Source of the DNA: Rotaria socialis
Lineage: Eukaryota > Rotifera > Eurotatoria > Philodinida > Philodinidae
DNA length: 64,000 nt
Direction of reading: 5' to 3'
Assembly (NCBI GenBank): GCA_905331475.1
Contig: CAJNYU010002706.1
Coordinates: 1-64,000 of the forward strand
The notes beneath the pieces were generated by a model. The model was given only the letters and a program-made list of their open reading frames with translations. It did not search any database and was not told the origin of the DNA. Shown piece after piece: positions 54,854 to 64,000 of the stretch; position 1 is the first letter of the stretch, and each line of letters starts with the position of its first letter. Position numbers and translations under genes: made by a program.

Positions 54854-57335
54854 GTAGGTGTTACTTTATTTTGTACTGCATACATATTTGTTATGAATTG
54901 ATTGTTTTCTATCATGTTAACAAAAAATATTTCTAAAAAGTTATGTCACTTTCTGATTATGTCGTTATCAGATTTCACCAACTTTAATCATTAATGCATA
55001 GAGAAACGAATTGCTCCACTCTATTATACCCTTTGAGACATTGATGAAATTCAATTCAAACATTGTTTCGATATTAATTTTTTTTAAATAATTTAACGAA
55101 CAAGAATAAAAAGGAATTATGTTGATAGTTTTTTAATATCAACTAAAACAATTAATTTTAATTTTATTCTTTACATTGTTCGGAACATAGTTTATAAATA
55201 TCGCATACGTATAATATCAATGTCAGATTTAGTTTTCAATATGAACTTGATATAAAATAAAACCAGACTTTATGTTTTTACACTGTAATGTTGATATGTG
55301 TCTATTGTATAAAGCAAATGGTTATATCTCATGCAGAAATCGATTTTAGACCGAAAAAACTATTGTTTTATCGATAATTCGATGGTCTAAAATCTTGACA
55401 GTTAATAAAATAGATTTTGCAAGAAACAATTTCTTCTTTCCAAGAACAGGATTCCGGAAAACTTGACTATATAAACCTAAGAAGATTTTCTATACTCACA
55501 TCCGGTATTAGTATAGTCAACAATCCATAGCCCAGTAGGTGTCGATAAAAAACAACGACTTAACAGTTAAAACCGTTCCCTCATTAGTAAATATCTTTTA
55601 TGTGTCGCATATACACTGTGAACCGCCAGAAATACGTCTTAATTTTATTATAAGTGAACTTATCAGATTCTTAGGGTTTATTTCGAGGTAGAACACACGT
55701 TATCTAACTATTTTGTTTCAGTACATTGATTTGTAATAACATCCAGAGTTGATGTTAAGAAACAAAACACTAACATACTTAATGAGATGAAATAAGAAGA
55801 ACTCTTTTAGCACTCATCTGATATAGACGAGAACAAAACTGAAAATTAAAGAAAATTCTCTTTGAGGTCAATCATACTGGAAGTTTACTCCTATTACCTG
55901 AAGTAGTTCTTTCTAAAATGTATATGAGAGACATACGAAAATGTAGATTTCTTCTCATTGACTAAATAGTTGAAGACACATAGGTTACAATGATATCTAA
56001 CCTAAAGAAATCCGCATGGATTATGCTCATCAATGTTGAATAGAGCTTTGAAAAACCTACCTACTGATGTAGTACAACAGCTGAAAAGGCAATGTTCGAA
56101 CATGAAGCGTTGGATGCTGCCCGATTGAGCTGTGTTGATAGTCTATATCTTATAGATGCAGGTTATAAGAATTCATGTGTTTATTTTTGTATAAGCACGT
56201 AATGCTCCTTCGTTTTCCCGCTATCTCTCGTCATATTTGCCGTTATTGTTATTTTGTGTGATAATTCTTTTTCCAGCTCTTCTTTTTTGATAAGTATATT
56301 CATATCCTGTTGTGTATAATTGATAGGAGTTTTTCCTGTTTTCTAGAAGAACTTCAACATCTATTGGATTTTTTTTTCATATATATATAGTTTGTGATTT
56401 ACTAAAAAAAGATCATAGCCTGTTGAAGCAGGTGTAAAAGAACTTATTGGAAAATATCCATTATACGTCATGATAGTGTCTAACTATGAATTTAACACAT
56501 TTTCTTTATTTACGACAACGATTATACTGTCATTAGATATAGCACTTTCGAATAGTATGATTTACGCCTCGGTGATGTGTGTAATGAACTGTAATATTAT
56601 CTGTTGCACATGAACATGACTGCTAGTAATAAGTTCATGACAAGTACTTCCGTAGTTTTACCGCGCACTCTTATCTTCATATCATATTACTTCTAGAGCA
56701 ACAGATGATTTTCCACTAAACTGTCTTTTAAGAAAAACTTTTAATCTAAAATATTTCACACAGTGAAATCTAATACATTATGTATACATGTATCGTAAAT
56801 AATGTGTTATTTACTTTAGATTACTCGTTTGGACAATGGTTATATCGATGGTTTACTGGAGAAACTAAAATTATTTAAAATTGGATTAGATTTTTTTAAA
56901 TAATAAACGATACTACACTTAGAAGAAAGCGTTTTTCCCTTGTTGTTTTTTTATGTATCAATGATTCTGGAATAAAATATTGTATGACTAGGATCCGGAA
57001 AAAATTGCAATTTCGTTACAATGACAATGGCTTTTCAAAAACTTTGTTACACGACAACATCGATTTGCGATGACGATTTATATGATTAGAGATGGTTGAG
57101 TCGATGCAATTATTGTTTATTATGTGACGATCATAAATCGCATAGCTTTCATGCAAAATACGCATCTTTTACACAACCACAAGAAAGATAAGAAGAAGAT
57201 GAAGATGGACAGAGTGATGTAGGATATCCTAGGTCAGAATTCGAGTATTTCCTGAAAGGATTCGCTTCAAAGAAATTTCCAGAAAAGGCAAACTACTTTC
57301 CAAGTAGACCTTGACTTGCTCTTGAGGATGTGGAT
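54854..57335. other. intergenic, nothing recognised
   Basis: 2.5 kb of AT-rich DNA. A segment at 57180-57318 reads in one frame as an acidic stretch followed by EFEYFLKGFASKKFPEKAN without start or family match; it may be a relic exon. Nothing else supported. Confidence 0.4.
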
Positions 57336-57406
57336 CAGTGTTGCCAGATGTCAAAGTCAAAAATGCGAAATTTAAATCTAAAAATGTGGAAGATCTGGCA
57401 ACCCTG
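57336..57406. mobile_element. 71-bp candidate inverted-repeat element
   Basis: It starts CAGTGTTGCCAGAT and ends ATCTGGCAACCCTG, 13 of 14 terminal bases complementary. The CAGTG terminus matches the outer element at 53031. The flanking 8-mers (atgtggat, aatacata) do not match, so the ends or an insertion event are not proven. Confidence 0.5.
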
Positions 57407-58644
57407 AATACATATCACAATTCTTTTTCTTTTTTTTTAGTGAATCTTGCGATGATTTTTATGTCCGGGCTTATTACAACCATACTGACCAATATGTTTG
57501 GCATGATCAAAGTTTTTTGACCTGACTCGAATTCATGGCAAGCTTGGTTATTGCGATCGATCGAGCGTAACGTTTGTATTAGCCAGCTGCGTTTTTTCAT
57601 TAATCTTTTATGTACAATGTAGAAATCAAAGAAAATGAAAAGATTCTTTTAAGTTGCATATTATTTTTGAACGATTCGCTAATGAAATAAAAAAATTTTG
57701 GTCGATGTCCAGCTATTCTTTATTTGACTAATTACTTTTACTCTTTGTCTACTCCATTGATCATTTATAACGGAGTGGTTAAGAATGAATATACGGAGAA
57801 TATGAGAAAACAGAGAGAGAGAGAGAGATGATCAACAACAAAATATTTGTAACGTATATGAAATTAATAATATGTAGAAGCCAGAATGCGAGAAAAAACA
57901 ATGCAGCAACGTGGAAAAAAATCAGAATGAAGGAGAATAAAGATTAATTGAAAAGATGTGTGATCTGTAATACAGATTACTTTTCTATAACTAATACGAG
58001 TCAGAACAACTTTACACAATAAATGTTTTTCGTTCATTGCTGAGAACCTGAACTTTATGAAACGAAAACGTAACTTCTGTCTGTAGTTTATTTGAAAAAA
58101 TGACTTTCATATGTAAAAATACTATTCAATTTAAGATAGGCTTGGAATGCATAGAAAATTTTTCTATAACAGTATACGATGATAAAAATAATCTGTAAAA
58201 ATCATGCATAATTAAATTTTACACATGCAAACAAGATTGATCGATTTTTGAACGTATGATATTTGTCAACTGTCGCTCTTTTCGTTGTTTTATACAATTT
58301 GTGAATGAAGTTAAGTCTTCCCAATTCTATCTGTTTAAGACAACAATGAGAATCCGGCATTCTAAGGTAATGATTTTGTCTTATTTTTTGATATATCTAA
58401 CAGAACGAACGAATATGTAGTATTATGCTTTAGATATGTATTCAATGATTTTTATTTAGATTTATAATGTAAAGGAGAAAGTTATTGTTATTTCATTCTT
58501 TTCTCTCTTTTTTCTTTCTTTTGAGTATTCAACAAAAAAAATAAGAAAGAGAAATATCAAACATGTGTACGAACACAAACCAACATTTGCAAGACAAGCA
58601 ATGAAAACAGGCGGTGTACAATAATACATAATGTTCTGTTCTAT
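57407..58644. other. intergenic with a GA microsatellite
   Basis: AT-rich DNA without a recognisable gene. A short (GA)n run lies at about 57813-57828. Confidence 0.45.
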
Positions 58645-59989
58645 TTAATAAGAACGATCACGATGATCACTTTTTTTGAGCTGATCGAACAGGTCCGCCA
58701 CCATTTTTTTCATTAGCCGGACCACTACGTCGTTTATTATTATCTTCAGATGATTGTTGAGGTAGTCGATCACGTCGTGGATTTGATACCGCTTGTTCTT
58801 GTCTCTTTTGAAGTATAGCAACCAGAGCTCCGCGTGGGATGGGACAATCCCATCCCATCCCATACGTCTCATGGGATGCAACTTTTTAAATAAAAGCTCA
58901 TGGGATGGGATGGGACGGAAATATTTTGAGAGTCGTCCCATCCCATGGGACAAAAATTTCTTCGTCCCACCCATCGTCCCATGGGACGAAGAAATATTAT
59001 ATGAATCTATTCATTTTTACTAAAAATAGTATAGTCGTTTCAATATAGATGTCGTACCCAACTGTGTGAGAAAAATAGTTAAAAATGTAAACTATACGTG
59101 GTCAACTAGTGCAGCTATTTCGATTCAATGTAAAACAAAATATAATAATGAACTTACGCATAGAGGAAAAAATGCGATTTGATCTATTGAAACAGTAACA
59201 ATTGATTTAGTTATTGTGGCTTATAACTGGTGAAATGTCTTTGAATAATTCGTTCCATGGAAAATATGAAAGTTGTACAATGATGTAACACTGAAACTTT
59301 ATACTTTTATTTATTTTTTCCAGTTGCTTTTGTATTTAATGAAATATTTTCCTTTCTCATTTACTAGTTCTTTTCTCTATTTTTTAAAATGCTGTATTTA
59401 TAACTAGGATGATGCCATTCATTATTGTAATATGCAAAAAGAACAGAAATTCGAACTATACTATAATTCGTAGTCTCACTCGATCGATGATAATCAAAAA
59501 AATTTGACACCTTAAAAAACATTTGACATTTCAGACGTCCCATGGGATGATATTTTGCGTCCCATCTCATCTCACGCGGAGCTCTGATAGCAATATCGAG
59601 AGAGAGTCAGCGATTCGAAAACTTTTATGTGCTAATTGCATTTGATCATCAGATCGTCGTTGACCATTTTCAGTTTTTTCAATACCTGAAAAATAGTAAC
59701 GACTAGATGTATCATCAGTAGATACAATTGAAAAAGAAAATTGTGCCGCGACGACGTGTATCTGGATTAACTTCTTTGATTAATTGCGTTAATTCTCCTA
59801 ATGTTGCATTCATCCAAGTATAAATTTGAACTTCATTTTCTGGTGTATGTCCTTGTTCAATTTCCCTAGATAAATAATGACGACTTTTACAACAAAAGGC
59901 ACGTATAATAATGGATATGTTTTTAATCGATCAATAAATCGATCAACTTTGTTCACTTCTACAGTTAATTTTGTTTCAGCCATTGTCAT
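58645..59989 (-). pseudogene. SAP18: SAP18 pseudogene split by a transposable element
   Basis: SAP18 is an 18-kDa ubiquitin-fold subunit of the Sin3 corepressor and of the splicing-linked ASAP complex. Reading on the minus strand from the ATG at 59989: MAETKLTVEVNKVDRF and LKTYPLL, then after a one-base frame change IRAFCCKSRHYLSREIEQG and TPENEVQIYTWMNATLGELT, LIKEVNPDTRRRGT. Another frame change precedes STDDTSSRYYFSGIEKT and LAHKSFRIAD. After a further disruption the element at 58823-59586 interrupts the DIAI strand. The C-terminal part continues as LQKRQEQAVSNPRRDR..GPANEKNGGG and then ends out of frame as DHRDRSY. At least three frameshifts plus the insertion make it non-functional. I see no intron, so it could be a retrocopy or a decayed duplicate. 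Confidence 0.85.
58823..59586. mobile_element. 764-bp hAT-like element inside SAP18
   Basis: Ends are CAGAGCTCCGCGTG and CACGCGGAGCTCTG, fully complementary. The flanking 8-mers are atagcaac (58815-58822) and atagcaat (59587-59594), 7 of 8 identical. Subterminal arrays of GGGATGGGAC / CCCATCCCATCCCAT words occur at the left end, with related words at the right. The interior is AT-rich with no transposase. It interrupts a recognisable reading frame, which fixes its borders independently of the repeats. Confidence 0.9.
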
Positions 59990-60989
59990 TATATATTTCT
60001 TTCTATATCGATCAAAACAATCACCTAAATGATTAATTAACTGAGCATTATGCTTTCTAAACTGTTACATCTAAAGATTGACATGATCATCAATTTAGAT
60101 TTCATCGTCCAGAAAATGTTATTGATTATATCAGTCCGATTTGTAGCAAAGCGATTATGGATACATATATTGTGTGTCAAAGCGAAAACTATCCATATTA
60201 TTAAAGTCAATCTTCTGTTGATGAGAAGAATGTGCATAATAAACAAGGAACCGTTTTAAATAGCATTATGAACAAAGCAAATCATGTTACCTAAACCTAA
60301 TAAATTAAATCAAATGAATTGGTTGAATTTATTACTGTTGAAGGTAGTTGACTCGCAGGTTAGTAAATGGAGCAAGTTCTGTACATTTTTTTCAATGCAC
60401 TCTTTTATTAGTTGTACTATATTTGTACCCTTCACTGTAAAGTTTAATGACTGGAATGATTGTCGTGATTAAAGCACACTTTTTAGATGCAGGTATATGA
60501 AAATGATTTGTAGTTTTTGGAACTGAGATAACTTACTAAGAATGTGTAACTTTAGTTTTGGATTTAAATACTTCGTGATCTTTCTTACTTTATAGATATT
60601 TGTTCTTAATAGCACTATTTTTGCTTCAAATGATTTCTATTCAATGTCAGCTGATATTCTTCTTATAAAATCTTAAAACTACTAAATATAACAATTCATT
60701 TGCATCATATGTGGATGATTTGTAACAGAATGAATATGGTAATCAAATTTTTAAAACTAATTTTACCAATATCTTTCCTACATATTCTATTAATTTTATT
60801 TATTATTTTTGAAAAACATTTAAGTTAAATTATTTCATTTTTACGTTACCGTTGAATTACGATTCGCATTTTTGAAAAACGGCAAAATCAATTCATTGAA
60901 AGAATAATTTCAAGCAGAGGCATCTGTTCAAGCACGTTGATTTGCACCAAGCTTGAAAGGAACGGTAAGTGAAATGTATGTATGCCAAT
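59990..60989. other. intergenic, nothing recognised
   Basis: AT-rich DNA upstream of the SAP18 pseudogene and of the FG-GAP pseudogene. Overlapping open runs near 60040-60260 lie on both strands and show no family resemblance. Confidence 0.4.
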
Positions 60990-62077
60990 TAGTAATTCGA
61001 CTATAATAATCCTCGCTCATTATAATGGCTCTTTTGAAAATCAAAGAACATTTTCGACTGATACTTCTCCTGGTTATGCAGCAGTTGGTGATTTCAATAA
61101 CGATACCCGACTCGACATTGTTGGCACGAATAGTGGCTAAAATACCATAAGTGTATTTCTTGCGTACCCAAGTGACTCTTTTACGAATCAAACGGTTCAT
61201 TCAACAGGCCTTTTACCATTATCTGTAGCTGTTGGTTATTTCAACGATGACACAAGATTGGATATCGTTGTCGTTAATACGAATGACAATACTCTGAGCA
61301 TTTTTCACGGTTATGAAAATGGGTTGTTTGCAAATTAATTGGTATATGCAACTGATATTAACCCGCAGTCGGTAGCTGTCAGTGATTTTAATAACGATGC
61401 CCTCTTAGATATCGCTGTCCCTGGGCTCTTTGACTCAGGTGTTGTTATACATTTCGGATATCTTAAACAAGTTTATCTAAAACAAATCATTCTTAAAACT
61501 GGCAAAGGATCTCATCCCGTGTGGTGCGCTATTGAAGATTTTAACAATGACAGTAAAAAGGATATTGCAGTTGAAAATTCAGGCACACAAAAAACGTTGG
61601 TATTTTCCTTGGATACGGAAATAATTCTTTCGGAAATCAAATGACATATTCAACTAATTCGACTCCATGGTCTGTTGCTATTGGAGATTTCAATAATAAT
61701 ACCATACTTGATCTAGTCGTTACTAATCATGGTAAAGACAATGTTGGAATATTTTTTGGATGTGGTAATGGCTCCTTTTCACACCAAAATACTTTTACCA
61801 CCGGCTTGAAATCTCAGTCTAGTTCGGTTGCCGTTGGATATTACAACAACGACAGATTATTAGACATTATCGTCACAAACTATGGCACCAACGACGTAGG
61901 CGTACTGATTGGATATAGTAGTGGTTCTTTTCGCAGATGCGAAGTTTTTTTTCATCTGGTTATGGATCTTTTCCGTTCTTGGTTTCCTCAGATGATTTTA
62001 ACAATGATGGAAAGCTAGATTTCGTAGTCGCTTGCGAAGGCACTGGCAATTTAAAAACTCTCTTAAATACTTGTTGA
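60990..62077 (+). pseudogene. FG-GAP/VCBS repeat protein pseudogene
   Basis: About seven repeats of the FG-GAP/VCBS beta-propeller type are readable, each near 48 residues. They include AAVGDFNNDTRLDIV, VAVGYFNDDTRLDIV, VAVSDFNNDALLDIA, CAIEDFNNDSKKDIA, VAIGDFNNNTILDLV, VAVGYYNNDRLLDII and SDDFNNDGKLDFV. The DxNxDxxxD calcium-loop pattern is largely kept. In-frame TAA stops lie at 61138-61140 and 61336-61338. Frame changes occur near 61600 and in a T run near 61945. No start codon or signal peptide is identifiable. Intact relatives are secreted or surface proteins with integrin-alpha-like propellers; such genes are abundant in rotifer genomes as far as I know. The frame ends with a TGA at 62075-62077. 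Confidence 0.8.
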
Positions 62078-62760
62078 TGTTACAAGTTCAATATTCAGTT
62101 CTTTTTTCTTCATTCGCCGCTACTACCCTTAACTTAGTGATACTACTTAGTACTTCTTTTAGCTGCTTTCCTGTTTGTATGCTGATTAATTATAAACGTT
62201 GCACTAATGCAAGTACAAGTACTTTTTACTTAAGTTAAGATCAATATTTCACATGAGTTTATTGAAAGATTCAGCATTTTATTCGACATGCATCTCATCA
62301 GTAAGAAAATACGATTAAATCAGCAGTTATATATAGAAAGATTGACTCATAACTTGTGTGATCTAAAATAAACACTTATAGGGAAACAACATTTGTACAA
62401 GTTTGATAAGTATATCCAATAATGGGTATCGTAAAGAATAACATCCACCCTGATGCGAACATAAATAAAGATTCCTGAACAAAATACATATCAACATTTG
62501 TTTTCTTCTTCGTAGGAAATCCTTTTCTTTGTAATATTTCAAGCATTTTCTATTCATAAATATCTAATAAAGGAAGTTCTCCAAAAGTTCCATTGTGCTT
62601 TTGCGAGTAACAATTGTATGCATTTTGTAGACCGAAATAAGTTATGAATACCTTGAACAGAAGTCGCATGTTTCTCACTTATTGCTGCTGAAATATTGCA
62701 CTTTTACGGTATCATCTAGTTGAGTATTGTAATTCTCCTTAGGGAAACTGAGCTAAGTTT

Positions 62761-62851
62761 AAGGTGTGGGTGGGTGTGGCGTATGGGTGGGCTGGGTAGA
62801 ATCATTCCGTCAACCCACATCCCCACATACTACACACTCGTCCACACCCTT
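62761..62851. repeat. GT-rich imperfect hairpin
   Basis: It starts AAGGTGTGGGTGGGTGTGG and ends in the approximate complement ACACTCGTCCACACCCTT, with a short centre around 62803. The G-rich strand contains TGTGGG words. It looks like a miniature inverted-repeat element; no clear target duplication was found. Confidence 0.55.
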
Positions 62852-62983
62852 CTTTATTTCTTTGAAATATTTGAATATAAACATTAATTTTCTTAGAAGT
62901 AAAAATTTACTCTCTACAGTAGTAACCCTGAAATAAAATGAACTAGAAAAACTAGATGGTATTCGAGTTTCACTCGTATACGA

Positions 62984-63498
62984 AATGCGATGCGAAGTAG
63001 GAATCTAGATCTACAAAAAATCTTCAATCGAGAGAAATCTTGAATACTTTTTATGTCGACATAATGAAATTCATCAATGAGAAAACTCTATTCCTACTTA
63101 GCAATAGATGCTTAAAGATCGATTTCGATTGATCGATTAATTATCTCGATGACTCATTATCTTATATCAGCTGTCAATGAATAGACACTATAGTGGCTAA
63201 CATATGTTAATGACGTCACTTTAATTATCTCTTCATAAATTTCTTTCATTTTTGTCATTTTGGAACCACATTTGTGAGTGAACGGACCTTCAGATTAAAG
63301 ATTCGAAAACAGATGTAAAAAGTTCGCTCTTGATACTTCGATCTCACGTTTCAACGAGTTTTCTGCGATTTTCGGTTTTCGAGATCATCGCGTCACAAAA
63401 TGGCGACTTGTGATGCATACGTCAAGTGAGTAAAAATTAAAAAATTAAAAAAAAAACTCGCGACGGACTACATAAATGCTTCTGCTTCGCATCGCATT
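62984..63498. repeat. candidate element with AATGCGATGCGAAG inverted ends
   Basis: AATGCGATGCGAAGTAG at 62984 is mirrored by CTGCTTCGCATCGCATT ending at 63498. The arms are only about 17 bp. The interior is not obviously palindromic and has no coding capacity. Flanks show no convincing duplication. Confidence 0.4.
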
Positions 63499-64000
63499 AA
63501 AAATGATCATATCAACAGACGAGTATTTTGTTAATTGAGAATAAACTTTGTATAACACTGATGTGCACCTTTGTTGTATGTTTCCTTGTAGCAGCACTAA
63601 ACATGTATTGAAGCAAATTGCAGATTGCAGAATAGCTATCAGTAATATATTCGAGCAGAATTTTAGTAGCAGAGAGTCGAACGTTCGTAATTAATAAACT
63701 AACATTAGTGCAATATTCAATGTAATGGACAATTTCCTAGCAGTTTTCATCTGGTTTGAATCGAACCGATAAAATTTGATTAAGTTTATCATACACACTT
63801 TGAGAAAGGTCGTAAGATAAGTTTCTTAAGTTCTCATCTAGTTTTACAATGATGAAATTTGAGAATGATATATCGATGTTCTATGTACGGAATTGGCGAA
63901 AACCTCCGTTAGTTGATAAAAGGCAGTAAAACATGAGCGGAAAAAAATGAAAAAACCATTGAATCAAAATATTTTGCCTGGCTGCAAATACTATTCGACA

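Larger units (their letters stand above)
62078..64000. other. right edge, no gene recognised
   Basis: AT-rich DNA with two candidate inverted repeats, listed separately. Open runs are short and lack family resemblance. Confidence 0.4.

Noticed and set aside
62761-62851. Interstitial telomere array
   Set aside because: The TGTGGG-like words are irregular and part of an inverted repeat, not a tandem array.
1-64000. CRISPR arrays, bacterial operons, rRNA genes, intact transposases
   Set aside because: I saw no regular spacer-repeat array, ribosomal RNA, or transposase/reverse-transcriptase motif on either strand.

Overview
The window is AT-rich nuclear DNA from an animal. Nearly every intact gene is split by short GT-AG introns, mostly 49 to 70 bp, and the gene set is metazoan: beta-arrestin, GAK/auxilin-type kinase, radial spoke protein 3, branched-chain E2, PIG-T and PGAP2. 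I infer a bdelloid rotifer. The grounds are the base composition, the tiny introns, splice-acceptor sites directly before start codons (bdelloids are known to trans-splice a leader), an FG-GAP repeat pseudogene and many small hAT-like inverted-repeat elements. No marker here proves the lineage. Exon boundaries below come from reading splice sites and keeping the frame; for each gene called intact the exon lengths sum to an open frame.

Layout, left to right. 0.4-0.75 kb: small coiled-coil protein (+). 2.5-4.7 kb: TMEM87-type Golgi membrane protein (-). 5.2-6.0 kb: COX4 pseudogene (+). 6.2-8.6 kb: PIGT (+). 8.6-13.7 kb: gene-poor. 13.7-17.5 kb: prolyl endopeptidase and the wybutosine enzyme TRMT12/TYW2, 129 bp apart on +. 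19.3-20.0 kb: small single-pass membrane protein (+). 20.9-31.0 kb: a 21-exon GAK gene (-) with a U6 snRNA gene and a tRNA-like sequence in its introns. 31.1-34.5 kb: DBT (-), 149 bp upstream of GAK. 35.8-37.3 kb: foldback element. 37.6-39.9 kb: RSPH3 (+). 42.6-43.6 kb: PGAP2 (+). 45.5-49.0 kb: beta-arrestin (-) with a duplicated 73-nt exon pair and a 24-nt candidate microexon. 49.4-59.6 kb: an island of inverted-repeat elements, several with perfect or near-perfect 8-bp target duplications, a palindromic 163-bp satellite, a TDP-43-like fragment and a SAP18 pseudogene split by one element. 61-62 kb: FG-GAP repeat pseudogene.

Themes. PIG-T attaches GPI anchors and PGAP2 remodels them. GAK and beta-arrestin both act in clathrin endocytosis and carry clathrin-binding motifs. 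PREP-TRMT12 and DBT-GAK look like compact same-strand pairs with a polypyrimidine/AG acceptor before the second start codon, so they may be trans-spliced. The strongest candidates for something undescribed are the arrestin exon pair, the palindromic satellite, the set of hAT-like miniature elements (including a 61-bp hairpin with a perfect 8-bp duplication) and the nested elements at 53.0-53.8 kb.
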